From: Nocardioides sp. ChNu-153
Lineage (GTDB): Bacteria > Actinomycetota > Actinomycetes > Propionibacteriales > Nocardioidaceae
Length of the DNA: 64,000 nucleotides
NCBI RefSeq assembly: GCF_030466625.1
Contig: NZ_JADEVT010000008.1
Coordinates: forward strand, 98,037 to 162,036
Direction of reading: 5' to 3'
In this document: in pieces, positions 42,018 to 50,760 of the stretch
How positions within the stretch are numbered: the first letter of the stretch is position 1
Layout of the letters: every line of letters begins with the position of its first letter
Program-made: the position numbers and the translations under genes
Notes under the pieces: model-generated
What the model was told of the DNA's origin: nothing
What the model saw: only the letters and a program-made list of their open reading frames with translations
Database searches by the model: none

Positions 42018-43328
42018 GTGCTGCGGGCACTGCAACGCCTGTACGGCGTCGACCAGGGGTGGACGCGACCGGTGGACGTCCGCAACGCGCTGACGGTCGA
42101 CCCGGTGCTGGCGCTCGCCCTGGCCGTCGGCGCGATGCTGTCGGTCGAGACGACGCGCAGCCTCGGCACGCTGGACGACTCGGCGCTGGGCCTGCTCGGC
42201 ACCTACCTCTGGATCGTGCTGCCGGTGCTCACGCTGGCGCTGCGCCGCGTCGCGCCGCTCTTCGTGCTGACCCTGGCGATCTGCCACTACGTCGCCACCG
42301 CGGTGGCGGTGCCCGAGGTGTCGGCCGTGTTCGCGCTGCAGGTCTACTACTTCTTCACCCTCTTCAGCGCCGTCGCCTGGTCGGCGCACCGCACCGGAGC
42401 GCTGGTGATGACCGTCGTCATGGCGCTCGCGACCGTCTTCTGGGTCCTCTCCGAGGTGCTGCTGCACGACGTGCTCGACCTGCTGCGCACGCTGCCGGAG
42501 GTCGGGTCCATCTCGCCGCCCGTGGCCGCGATGGCCCAGGCCGGCATCTCCGCCCTCACCTTCTTCCTCGCCTCGTCCCTCGGGGGCACGGCCGCGTGGT
42601 GGTCCGCCCGGCGCGAGGCCCAGGCCCGCGACCGGGGCGTCACGATCGCCGAGCAGGCCGACCGGCTGCGCCAGCGCTCCGTCACCGAGGAGCGGCTGCG
42701 CATCGCGCGCGAGCTGCACGACGTCATCGGGCACCACGTCGCGCTCATCGGCATCCAGACCGCGGCGGCCCGCGCCGTCCTGCGCTCCTCCCCCGACCAG
42801 GCCGCCGACGCGATGCTGACGGTCGAGGAGATCTCCCGGGGCGCGACGAGCGACCTGCGCCTGCTCCTCAACACCCTCCGCGTGCAGAACGCGGCGGAGG
42901 AGGAGGTCGTGCGCGGCGACCTGACGGCCCTGCCCGACCTGCTCGCGACGTACCAGACCCTCGGCCTCGACGTCGACTACGCCCCCGCCGGCGACGTGCG
43001 GACCGTCCCGCCCGCGGCGGCGCTGGCGGCGTACCGGGTCGTGCAGGAGGCGCTCACCAACGTGGCCCGGCACTCGCGGGCCCGGTGCGCGCGGGTGGAC
43101 CTGGCGGTCGACGGCGGTGCCGGGCCGGGTGCCGGTCGCCTCGACCTGCGGGTGAGCGACCCGGGCCCGGCGCGCAGCGAGCCGACCTCGGGGTCGCAGA
43201 TGGGCGTGGTGGGGATGCGCGAGCGGGTGCTGCTGCACGGCGGCGACCTGGAGGTCGGACCGAGCGACGAAGGGGGGTTCGTGGTGGCGGCACACCTGCG
43301 GTGGGACGACGCCACGGCACACGCATGA
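42018..43328 (+). CDS. NarL-type sensor histidine kinase, 436 aa
   Basis: Four to five membrane segments fill residues about 28-190. The cytoplasmic part has a HisKA_3 dimerisation domain, RIARELHDVIGHHVALIG, with His234, and a HATPase with QEALTNVARHSRA (N-box) and MGVVGMRERVLLHGG (G-box). This is the membrane-sensor class that usually detects cell-envelope or peptide signals. GTG 42018 is preceded by GGGGAGGGGG. The response regulator is coupled by ATGA. It is divergent from the 69-aa precursor and upstream of the two-peptide operon, so control of lanthipeptide genes is likely by context. Confidence 0.88.
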   Translation: MLRALQRLYGVDQGWTRPVDVRNALTVDPVLALALAVGAMLSVETTRSLGTLDDSALGLLGTYLWIVLPVLTLALRRVAPLFVLTLAICHYVATAVAVPEVSAVFALQVYYFFTLFSAVAWSAHRTGALVMTVVMALATVFWVLSEVLLHDVLDLLRTLPEVGSISPPVAAMAQAGISALTFFLASSLGGTAAWWSARREAQARDRGVTIAEQADRLRQRSVTEERLRIARELHDVIGHHVALIGIQTAAARAVLRSSPDQAADAMLTVEEISRGATSDLRLLLNTLRVQNAAEEEVVRGDLTALPDLLATYQTLGLDVDYAPAGDVRTVPPAAALAAYRVVQEALTNVARHSRARCARVDLAVDGGAGPGAGRLDLRVSDPGPARSEPTSGSQMGVVGMRERVLLHGGDLEVGPSDEGGFVVAAHLRWDDATAHA

Positions 43329-44026
43329 GCGACACACCGACGACATCCACCGGGCCCGTGCGGGTGCTGCTGGTGGACGACCAGAAGCTCGTGCGCGCCG
43401 GGTTCGCGCTGCTCTTCAGCGTCGACCAGCGGCTCACCGTGGTCGGTGAGGCCGCGGACGGCGAGGCGGCCGTCGCCGCCGTCGCCGAGCTGGCGCCCGA
43501 CATCGTGCTGATGGACATCGAGATGCCCCGCCTCAACGGCATCGAGGCCACCCGGCGCATCGCCGCCACGAGCGACGCCAAGGTGCTGATGCTGACCACC
43601 TTCGGCGACGAGGAGCGCGTGCTCGCCTGCCTCCAGGCCGGCGCCGTCGGCTTCCTGCTGAAGAACACGGACCCCGCCCACCTCACCGACGCGGTGCTGG
43701 CCACCGCCGCCGGCCACAGCCTCCTGGCCCCCGAGGTCACCCGCCCGGTCATCACGCGCGGGCTGGAGCGCTCGAGCACCGACCAGGTCGCCATCTCCCC
43801 CGCCAACCAGGCGGCGCTCGACCAGCTGACCGAGCGCGAGCGCGAGGTGCTGCGCCACGTCGCGCACGGCCGCTCCAACAGCGAGATCGCCGCGGAGCTC
43901 TTCGTGGGGCCTGCGACGGTCAAGACCCACGTGTCGGCGTGCCTGGCCAAGCTGCAGCTGGTGAACCGCGTGCAGCTCGTCGTCTTCGCCTTCGAGTCGG
44001 GGTTCATGGCCGCCGGCCCGGACTGA
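43325..44026 (+). CDS. NarL/LuxR-type response regulator, 233 aa
   Basis: The receiver domain has VLLVDDQ, phospho-acceptor Asp64 in VLMDIEMPRLNG, and the conserved Thr and Lys (MLTTFGD; FLLKNTDP). The C-terminal LuxR HTH reads LTEREREVLRHVAHGRSNSE, then ATVKTHVSACLAKLQLVNRV. ATG 43325 overlaps the kinase stop by ATGA. It is the obvious partner of the kinase and the best candidate to bind the CCGATG element shared by three nearby start regions. Confidence 0.9.
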   Translation: MSDTPTTSTGPVRVLLVDDQKLVRAGFALLFSVDQRLTVVGEAADGEAAVAAVAELAPDIVLMDIEMPRLNGIEATRRIAATSDAKVLMLTTFGDEERVLACLQAGAVGFLLKNTDPAHLTDAVLATAAGHSLLAPEVTRPVITRGLERSSTDQVAISPANQAALDQLTEREREVLRHVAHGRSNSEIAAELFVGPATVKTHVSACLAKLQLVNRVQLVVFAFESGFMAAGPD

Positions 44027-44075
44027 GCGGCCACCGGCCCCAGAGCGGCCGCCGGCCCGGATCTCCGTCGCGCGG

Positions 44076-44108
44076 CCGATGCGCCGCCCGCCTCCCCCTG
44101 CCTAGGTT
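44076..44108 (+). promoter_or_regulatory. Promoter element A before the 229-aa gene
   Basis: CCGATG (44076-44081) is followed 27 nt from its first base by TAGGTT (44103-44108), a good actinobacterial -10. The flanks resemble the other two copies (GGATC-type sequence upstream, CGCGCGGCCGATG context shared with 44973-44985). The start codon follows about 78 nt later. Confidence 0.5.
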
Positions 44109-44185
44109 CGAGGGCCACCACCGTCGGCCCACCCGGTCGCCGGGCCCGCCGACCCAGAGGGGAGCGGCCGCCAGCGGCCGACATC

Positions 44186-44875
44186 GTGCACCCGACCCGC
44201 ATCCAGGTCCGCGCCACGACCGGACCCGCGACGACCCCGTCCCTCGAGGACGAGCTGGTCGCGGCGGGCCCTGCCGTGGCGGCCGACCCGGGGCGGGCGC
44301 CGGCGGCGGTACGCCGCTGGCTGCGGACGCTCTGGGCCGTGGGCGCCTGGCTGCGCGGCCGCCACGACGCGGTCGCCGACGCCACCTCGCCGGCACCCCC
44401 CGCGCCCGAGAGCCCCACCTGGACGCGGCCCGCGGCGCTGCCCGCGCCGTACCGGGTCTCGCTGGAGCACTGGGCGGACGCCCTCGCCGCCGGCGGCACC
44501 GCACTGCAGGGCCCCCTCGGCCTCGACCGGCTGCACGCGCAGCCCTCCGGTGTCGTGCTCGTGCGCGTCACCGCCCACCCCCTGGGTGACCCGGCCGCGG
44601 ACGTCGGCGGCGTGGTCGGCGACCTCGCGCGGCTGCAGTGGTACGTCGAGGCCGCGGGCCACCCGGCGGGCACCCTGCAGCGCCTGGCGGCCGCGTTCAC
44701 CACCGGCTACCGCGGCCTGCCGCCCGACGCCCGGCTCGACGAGTCCGCCCTGCGGCGGGCGGTCGCGCTCCGCGTCGGGCACCGCGCCGGCGAGCCCGCT
44801 CCCCCGCCCGGCGGGGACGACGACGCGGCCCCCGTGCGGGCCCTCGTCGAGCGAGCCTGGCTGCTCGAGGACTGA
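44186..44875 (+). CDS. Unrecognised cytoplasmic protein in the lanthipeptide cluster, 229 aa
   Basis: No signal peptide or membrane segment. The N-terminal ~75 aa are Ala/Pro/Arg-rich. The C-terminal part has VSLEHWADALAAGGTALQGP, VLVRVTAHPLGDPAADVGGV, then LARLQWYVEAAGH and FTTGYRGLP. The D-P-A-A-D-V pattern with a following helix and G-Y-x-G-L recalls the C-terminal lobe of aminoglycoside-phosphotransferase-like proteins, but no catalytic loop is visible, so this is only a weak resemblance. It lies between the regulator and the precursor genes and has a copy of the shared promoter element, so a role in the lanthipeptide system is likely. The GTG start is uncertain. Confidence 0.55.
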   Translation: MHPTRIQVRATTGPATTPSLEDELVAAGPAVAADPGRAPAAVRRWLRTLWAVGAWLRGRHDAVADATSPAPPAPESPTWTRPAALPAPYRVSLEHWADALAAGGTALQGPLGLDRLHAQPSGVVLVRVTAHPLGDPAADVGGVVGDLARLQWYVEAAGHPAGTLQRLAAAFTTGYRGLPPDARLDESALRRAVALRVGHRAGEPAPPPGGDDDAAPVRALVERAWLLED

Positions 44876-44899
44876 GCGGCGGAGACGGGGCGACCCGGC

Positions 44900-45012
44900 C
44901 TCCCCCGCGCGGCGGAGACAGGGCCCGTGTCCACCCCCCGCAGGGCCCAGAAATCCCCCGCGACACCTCGCCCGCGCGGCCGATGTGCGTCCCCCCACGG
45001 GTTGGCAGGTTG
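44900..45012 (+). promoter_or_regulatory. Promoter region B of the two-peptide lantibiotic operon
   Basis: A near-perfect palindrome CTCCCCCGCGCGGCGGAG (44900-44917) lies upstream of CCGATG (44980-44985), which is followed after 27 nt by AGGTTG (45007-45012). CGCGCGGCCGATG is identical to the copy at 44069-44081. The whole 249-bp gap between the 229-aa gene and the alpha peptide has no other open frame of interest. Confidence 0.5.
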
Positions 45013-45124
45013 GTGCTCACCACAAGGCATCCGGAAGCAGCGAGCAAGAGCAGGACCTCATCCAGCCGATCGCCCGGAGACGCGTGGATCCATCACCCAC
45101 ACATCCCTCGGAAGGGGAAACCTC

Positions 45125-45283
45125 ATGAAGAGCATCGACTGGATCGAGGAGATCGACGAGCAGTCGTTCGACAACGAGGTGTTCGGCGCCTGCACGACGA
45201 ACACGTTCTCCCTCAGCGACGCCTACGGCAACACCGGCGACTGGTGCACCCTCTCGCAGGAGTGCATGGCCTGGTGCCCCTGA
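45125..45283 (+). CDS. lanA1: Two-component lantibiotic alpha-peptide precursor, lacticin 3147 A1-like, 52 aa
   Basis: The leader MKSIDWIEEIDEQSFDNEVF ends in GA, and the 30-aa core runs CTTNTFSLSDAYGNTGDW, then CTLSQECMAWCP. From memory of lacticin 3147 A1, about 22 of 30 core positions agree, including all four cysteines, Ser7, and the C-T-L-x-x-E-C ring that binds lipid II in alpha peptides. The leader W-(I/L)-E-E ... F-D-x-(E/D)-V-F-G-A also matches. The expected product is a class II lantibiotic with up to four thioether rings. The ribosome site GGAAGGGG lies upstream. The beta precursor follows after 97 bp. Confidence 0.93.
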   Translation: MKSIDWIEEIDEQSFDNEVFGACTTNTFSLSDAYGNTGDWCTLSQECMAWCP

Positions 45284-45380
45284 GCGGCCCGCACCACCCG
45301 CTCCACCACCAGCAGGACCGCACCACCGGCACCACCCGTCCACCACATCCAGCACTCCCAGCACGGAAGGAACAGCCACG

Positions 45381-45545
45381 ATGAAGAAGAACCTGGAGCT
45401 CGGCCGCTACACCGACGAGGAGCTCGTCGAGCTGACCGAGGGCGACGCGCAGGGCGGCGGCACGCCGACCGTCGTGATCAGCGTGATCTCGGCCTACGTG
45501 TCGACGAACAGCTGCCCCACCACGTCCTGCACGGACGAGTGCTGA
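45381..45545 (+). CDS. lanA2: Two-component lantibiotic beta-peptide precursor, lacticin 3147 A2-like, 54 aa
   Basis: The leader (KKNLELGRYTDEELVELTEG) ends in DAQGG-G, a double-glycine type site. The core begins TPTVVISVISAYVSTNS and ends CPTTSCTDEC. It matches lacticin 3147 A2 in the pattern I-S-x-x-S-A-Y-x-S-T-N-x-C-P-T-T-x-C-T-x-x-C, with three cysteines and the Ser residues that become D-Ala in lacticin beta. Exact cleavage after the second or third Gly is unclear. GGAAGGAAC precedes the ATG. The 79 bp to the LanM gene hold no other frame. Confidence 0.93.
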   Translation: MKKNLELGRYTDEELVELTEGDAQGGGTPTVVISVISAYVSTNSCPTTSCTDEC

Positions 45546-45624
45546 GGCACCTCGCCCGCCCGTGAGCCGCCGGCACCAGCCGCCGCGACCGCCCCACCCA
45601 CCAGCCGACGCCGAGAGGGCCGCC

Positions 45625-48603
45625 ATGTCTGCCACGTTCTACCCCGAGCTGACCTCGAGCGAGGTCGACGAGATCATCGAGCCGCTGGCGGACCTGCGGC
45701 TGGACCTGCGCGACGAGCACGTCCTCGACGCGCTGCCGCCCCGGCGCCTGCCCCTCGACTCCTTCGGCGAGGGTGCCGAGACCTACACGTTCGCCCGCAT
45801 CAGCGAGGCCGTCTCCGCACACGTCTACGCCGCGCTGTGGGACCCCGACCTCGACCTGCACCTCGCCGACCCCGCCGCCTTCCGCGCGCAGGTCGAGCTC
45901 GTGCTCGTCCGCGACTTCTTCGACCTGGCGGTCCGGCCGCTGGCCGACCTCCTGGTGCCCCGCGAGGGCGTCGACTCGGCCGAGGCCTACCGCCGCTTCT
46001 GCGCCGAGCAGCTCGCCTACCGCCTCCGCCCGCTCGCCCTCGCCCACCCGGTGACCTGGTCGCGCGTCGGCACCCGCCTCGAGCGCCGCATGGCGGCCGT
46101 CGCCGAGACGGTGCGCCGCGTCGTGGCCGACGCCGACGACGTGCACCGCCACCTCGGCGTCGCCCCCGCCCGCATCGCGGGCCTCAGCCTGGCGGGCGAC
46201 ACGCACGCCGGCGGCCGGTCGGTCTCCGTGGTCACCCTCGAGGGCGGCGTCCGGGTGGTCTACAAGCCCCGCCCCGTCGACGCCGAGGCCGCGTACGCCG
46301 ACCTCGCCCGCCGCTGGAACGCGCTGGTCGGCACCGACCTGCAGGCCGCGTCCGTGCTGGCCCGCGACGGCTACGGGTACGTCGAGTTCGTCGAGGCCAC
46401 CCCGGGCGCCGAGCCCGACCTCGACGCGATCGGCGAGCTCGCGGCGGTGCTCTACGCGCTCAACGCCCGCGACATGCACTTCGAGAACATCCTGGCCACC
46501 GCACGCGGACCGGTGCCCGTCGACCTCGAGACCCTCCTGCACCCGCAGCGCCACAAGGCCCGCGGCCTCGTCGAGACCGACCTCTCGGCGTACCGGAAGA
46601 TGGACACCTCGGTCTTCGCCATGGGCGTGCTGCCGATGGTGATGGCCCGCGCCGACCGCGACGGCTACGTCGACGTCGGGTTCCTCGGCGGCGGCGAGGC
46701 GCGCGGCTCCGGCCCGTTCCGCCGCTTCGCGGTCGAGCACCCGTTCCGCGCCGAGGTGCGCGTGCACTGGGACGGGCGCCGTGCCCCCGAGCCGCAGCGC
46801 CGCGAGGAGCTGCCCCGCGACGCGCAGCGCCGCACCATCGACGCCATCACCGCGATGACGGACGGGTTCGCCCGCGCCTACGAGCAGGTGCTCGCCCACC
46901 GCGAGGAGTTCCGGGCGCTCGTCGTCGAGCTCTTCGGCACCGCCCGCCTGCGCTACGTGCACAACGCGACGGTGCAGTACGAGCAGTGCCTGCGCACCCT
47001 CACCGGCGCCGCGACCGGCGCCGACCCGCGCCTGGCGGCCAGCCTGCTCAAGCGCATCGCCATCGCGAGCCGCGGGGCCGACCACCGCCTCGTCGCCTCG
47101 GAGTGCACCCAGATGTGGGACACCGACGTGCCCTACCTCCTCGTGCGCGCCGACCAGAGCCACCTGACCGCGGCCCACGACCCCACGCCCGTCGCCGACC
47201 TCGTGGCCAGCCCGCTGGCCCAGCAGCAGCGCAAGCTCGACCGGCTCGGCGAGCGCGACCTGGCCGAGCAGCTGCAGCTCATCCGCATCGCCCTGAGCGC
47301 CAAGCTGCCCGACCCGCACGGCATGTACGACGCCGCCGCCGTCTTCGCGTCGGCTGCCCCGGCCGCCCGTCGTACGACGGACCGCGGCGCCCTGCGCGAC
47401 CTCGCCGCCCGCCTCGCCCACGAGATCGCGGACGAGCAGGTCGAGGACCGCTACCCGCACCTGCCCCACACGTGGGTCGGACCGGTCGCGTCGTCGGACT
47501 CCGAGCGCCCCTGGCCCCCCGGCGTGCTGGGCTACGACCTCTACACGGGGCGCACGGGGCCGGCCACGACGCTGGCCGCTGCGGGCGTCGTGCTCGGCGA
47601 GGAGCGGTTCGTCGCCGCCGCCCGCCACGTGTTCGACCCGGTGGCGCGCATCCTGGCGGCCAACTCCTACGAGTCCCGCAGCCTCGCGGCAGCCGGGCAG
47701 GGCGCCTACAACGGCTTCGCCGGTGCGACCTGGGGCATCTGGCAGGCCGGCCGCCTGCTGGACGACCCGGCGCTGCTCGACGCCGCCCGCACGGCCCACG
47801 CGCTCGTGCCCACCGGTGACGTGCACGACGGCTGGTTCGACGTCGTCGCCGGCGGTGTGGGCCGCTGGCTCGTGCTCGGCGACGACGCCGTCACCGGCCC
47901 CGAGGGACCGGGCGGCCGCGCGCCCGACCAGGTCGCCGAGGCCGTGCTGCACGCGCTCGGCACCGACCTGCCGGGCCGGCTCGCCGCCTCGGGTCTCGCC
48001 CACGGCGTCTCCGGCCTGCTGCTGCTGGCGGCCCGCGCGCTGGCCGCGACCGGCCACGAGCCGGCCCGGGACCTGGCGGTGCGCTGCCACGACGAGCTGC
48101 TGAGCGGGTTCCGCACCGCGGGGCAGGACGCGGCGTACCCCCTGCGCACCAACCGCGCCGGCGTCGAGAACCACACGGACAGCTGGTGCAACGGCTCGGC
48201 GGGCACGCTCGTCGCGCTCGGCGAGGCGGTGCGCGTCGGCGCCCTGCCCGCCGGCGTGCTCGAGGCCCCGCTCGCCGGGATCCGGGCGAGCAGGGTCGCC
48301 ACCTCCCTCACGCTGTGCCACGGCGCGCTGGGGCTGCGCGACGCGCTCGGCCTCGTCGGCGCCGCCGCGCCCGGCACCCCGGCCGCCGCGGAGGCCGACC
48401 GGCTCCGCGCCGACCTCGACACCTGCCTGGGCGCCGACCTCGTCGAGCGGCGCCTGGCCGACCCGCTCATCCGCTACAACCAGAGCCCGGGGCTGATGAC
48501 CGGTCGCGCCGGCGTGCTGTGGCACCTGCTCGACCGGGTGGAGCCGGGCGTGCTCGCCTCCCCGCTGGCCTTCGCGCGCGGCATCACCGGGGCGACGGCG
48601 TGA
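45625..48603 (+). CDS. lanM1: Class II lanthipeptide synthetase LanM (first copy), 992 aa
   Basis: The bifunctional enzyme dehydrates Ser/Thr and then cyclises Cys onto the products. Dehydratase half: GDTHAGGR, RVVYKPRPVD, RDMHFENILA, VPVDLETLL, RYVHNATVQYEQCL. LanC half: zinc ligands Cys855 (DSWCNGSAG), Cys898-His899 (LTLCHGALG). All key residues are present. ATG 45625 follows GAGAGGG. By operon order (A1, A2, M1) it corresponds to LtnM1, which modifies the alpha peptide in lacticin 3147. Its stop overlaps lanT (GTGA). Confidence 0.95.
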   Translation: MSATFYPELTSSEVDEIIEPLADLRLDLRDEHVLDALPPRRLPLDSFGEGAETYTFARISEAVSAHVYAALWDPDLDLHLADPAAFRAQVELVLVRDFFDLAVRPLADLLVPREGVDSAEAYRRFCAEQLAYRLRPLALAHPVTWSRVGTRLERRMAAVAETVRRVVADADDVHRHLGVAPARIAGLSLAGDTHAGGRSVSVVTLEGGVRVVYKPRPVDAEAAYADLARRWNALVGTDLQAASVLARDGYGYVEFVEATPGAEPDLDAIGELAAVLYALNARDMHFENILATARGPVPVDLETLLHPQRHKARGLVETDLSAYRKMDTSVFAMGVLPMVMARADRDGYVDVGFLGGGEARGSGPFRRFAVEHPFRAEVRVHWDGRRAPEPQRREELPRDAQRRTIDAITAMTDGFARAYEQVLAHREEFRALVVELFGTARLRYVHNATVQYEQCLRTLTGAATGADPRLAASLLKRIAIASRGADHRLVASECTQMWDTDVPYLLVRADQSHLTAAHDPTPVADLVASPLAQQQRKLDRLGERDLAEQLQLIRIALSAKLPDPHGMYDAAAVFASAAPAARRTTDRGALRDLAARLAHEIADEQVEDRYPHLPHTWVGPVASSDSERPWPPGVLGYDLYTGRTGPATTLAAAGVVLGEERFVAAARHVFDPVARILAANSYESRSLAAAGQGAYNGFAGATWGIWQAGRLLDDPALLDAARTAHALVPTGDVHDGWFDVVAGGVGRWLVLGDDAVTGPEGPGGRAPDQVAEAVLHALGTDLPGRLAASGLAHGVSGLLLLAARALAATGHEPARDLAVRCHDELLSGFRTAGQDAAYPLRTNRAGVENHTDSWCNGSAGTLVALGEAVRVGALPAGVLEAPLAGIRASRVATSLTLCHGALGLRDALGLVGAAAPGTPAAAEADRLRADLDTCLGADLVERRLADPLIRYNQSPGLMTGRAGVLWHLLDRVEPGVLASPLAFARGITGATA

Positions 48604-50747
48604 GCGCCGCCGGCCTGGCGCTGCCACGGCTGCGGCACCGCGTCCCCACCACGCTGCAGGTGACGCAGACCGAGTGCGGCCTCGCGGTCGCCCGCTCGGC
48701 GCTCGCCCACCACGGCCGCGAGCTGTCGATGACCCGGCTGCGGGAGGTGCTCGAGCCGGGCCGCGACGGCCTCGGCATGCGCCAGATCAAGGCGGTGCTG
48801 GAGAGCCAGGGCATGGAGTGCTCGATGCTGCGGGTGCGGCACGTCGACGGGCTGAACGCCCTCGAGGGCCCCTTCATCGCGCACTGGAAGGGCTACCACT
48901 TCGTCGTCGTCGAGTCGGTCGACCGCCGCGGCGCCGTGCTGATGGACCCGATGGTCGGCCGCGTGCGGGTGCCCCGCGACGAGCTGGAGCGCGACTTCTC
49001 CGAGTTCGTGCTGACCTTCGCGCCCGGCCCGGCCTTCACCCCCGAGCGGCGGCCGTTCGCCGCCGCGTGGCGCGACAAGCCGCTGTGGCCCGAGGCCTCC
49101 GCCGGCGGGTTCGCGCTGCTCGGGCTGATGAGCGTCGTGGCGTTCGGCTTCACCTTCGCCATCCCGGTGCTCACCAAGGAGCTCGTCGACGAGATCGTGC
49201 AGCCCGGCTCCGGCCTGGGCGCCGCGCTCGGCACCGTCGCGATCCTCGCCGTCGGGTTCGCGCTCGTGCAGGTGGTCCGCACGTACGCCGCGACCGCGCT
49301 CGTCTGCCGCGTGTCCTGGCAGCTGCTCGAGCGGGCGTTCTCCCACCTGCTGCGGCTGCCGCTGCGCTACTTCATGGTCCGCCCGCCGGGCGAGCTGATG
49401 TACCGCCTGAACAGCCTCAACCAGGTGCGCGACATCATCGCGACCCGCCTCATGCAGGGCGCGATCGACCTCCTGACCTCGATCGTCCTGGTCGGCTACG
49501 TCTTCTGGGTCTCCCCGCAGCTCGGCGCCGTCGTGCTCGGCTGCTACCTCGTCGTGGTCGTGCTGCTGGCCGCCAGCCAGAAGCTGGTGCGCAGCGCGAC
49601 GGACGACGAGGTCCACCACGCCGGCAAGGTGCAGAGCATCCAGCTCGACGCCACCGTCTCCGTCGCCAACCTCAAGATCGGCGGCTACACCGAGACGTTC
49701 CTCGACGAGTGGCGCGACAGCTACCGCTCCATGCTGGCCGCGATGCGCCGCCGCATGCGGGTGCAGCAGGGCTGGATCGGCTCGACCGTCGCCACCATCC
49801 AGGCGCTCGGCCCCCTGACCGTCATGCTCATCAGCCTCTCGTGGGTGCAGGCCGGCACCATCACGCTCGGCGAGGCCGTCTCGGTGCAGGGCGTCGCCGC
49901 CCTCGTCTTCGGCCTGGGCCTCGCGGTCTACCAGGGGCTGATGGAGATCACCGTCGCCTCGCGCTACCTCGAGCGCTCCGAGGACATCTACGACTACGCC
50001 CCCGAGGCCGACCCCGGCACCCGCGAGCGGCTGCCCCACGCCGGCATCACCCTCGACGGCATCGGCTACCGCTACACCGACCACTCCCCCGACGTCCTCA
50101 CCGACGTCTCGCTGGAGATCGCCCCGGGCGCCAAGGTCGCCCTCGTCGGCGAGTCGGGGTCGGGCAAGACCACGCTGGGCAAGATCCTCTGCAGCCTCTA
50201 CGCCCCCACCTCCGGCGGGGTCCGGTACGGCGGGGTGCCCCGCGAGGAGCTCTCCCTGGCGGCCCTGCGCAGCCAGGTGGGCTACATCCCGCAGGAGGGC
50301 TACCTCCACAACAAGACGGTCGCGGAGAACCTGGTGCTCGGCACCGACCTGACCGAGGAGGACGCCATCGCGGCCTGCCGCGCGCTGCCCTTCATGGGCT
50401 TCGTCGACGGCCTCCCGATGGGCTACCACACGGTGGTCTCGGAGATGGGCACGAACTTCTCCGGCGGCCAGCGCCAGCGGGTCGCGATCGCCAAGGCACT
50501 CCTGCGCCGCCCCCGCATCCTCGTGCTCGACGAGGCGACCTCCGCGCTCGACAACGAGAACCAGCGCCTGGTGCACGAGGCCATCGCGGAGATGAGCTGC
50601 ACGCAGGTCGTCATCGCCCACCGGCTCTCCACCGTCGTCGACGCCGACCAGATCGTCCTGCTCGAGGACGGTCGGGTCACCGAGGTCGGCACCCACCTGG
50701 ACCTGACCGCCCGGGACGGCGCGTACGCGCGCATGTTCCTCAGCTGA
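48600..50747 (+). CDS. lanT: Peptidase-containing ABC transporter LanT, 715 aa
   Basis: An N-terminal C39 peptidase domain (Cys26 in QTECGLAVARSAL, His100 in WKGYHFVVVES, Asp116 in LMDPMVGRV) cuts leaders at double-glycine-type sites. It is followed by about six membrane segments and a nucleotide-binding domain with GESGSGKTTLGK, signature FSGGQRQRV and ILVLDEATSALD. It exports and processes the peptides, most likely both alpha and beta. GTG 48600 overlaps lanM1. As in lacticin 3147, lanT lies between the two lanM genes. Confidence 0.95.
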   Translation: MSAAGLALPRLRHRVPTTLQVTQTECGLAVARSALAHHGRELSMTRLREVLEPGRDGLGMRQIKAVLESQGMECSMLRVRHVDGLNALEGPFIAHWKGYHFVVVESVDRRGAVLMDPMVGRVRVPRDELERDFSEFVLTFAPGPAFTPERRPFAAAWRDKPLWPEASAGGFALLGLMSVVAFGFTFAIPVLTKELVDEIVQPGSGLGAALGTVAILAVGFALVQVVRTYAATALVCRVSWQLLERAFSHLLRLPLRYFMVRPPGELMYRLNSLNQVRDIIATRLMQGAIDLLTSIVLVGYVFWVSPQLGAVVLGCYLVVVVLLAASQKLVRSATDDEVHHAGKVQSIQLDATVSVANLKIGGYTETFLDEWRDSYRSMLAAMRRRMRVQQGWIGSTVATIQALGPLTVMLISLSWVQAGTITLGEAVSVQGVAALVFGLGLAVYQGLMEITVASRYLERSEDIYDYAPEADPGTRERLPHAGITLDGIGYRYTDHSPDVLTDVSLEIAPGAKVALVGESGSGKTTLGKILCSLYAPTSGGVRYGGVPREELSLAALRSQVGYIPQEGYLHNKTVAENLVLGTDLTEEDAIAACRALPFMGFVDGLPMGYHTVVSEMGTNFSGGQRQRVAIAKALLRRPRILVLDEATSALDNENQRLVHEAIAEMSCTQVVIAHRLSTVVDADQIVLLEDGRVTEVGTHLDLTARDGAYARMFLS

Positions 50748-50760
50748 GGAGGCACCCGCC

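Noticed and set aside
45562..45624. Longer start for the first LanM (from 45562)
   Set aside because: The extra 21 residues are Pro/Arg-rich, there is no ribosome site before them, and GAGAGGG precedes ATG 45625.
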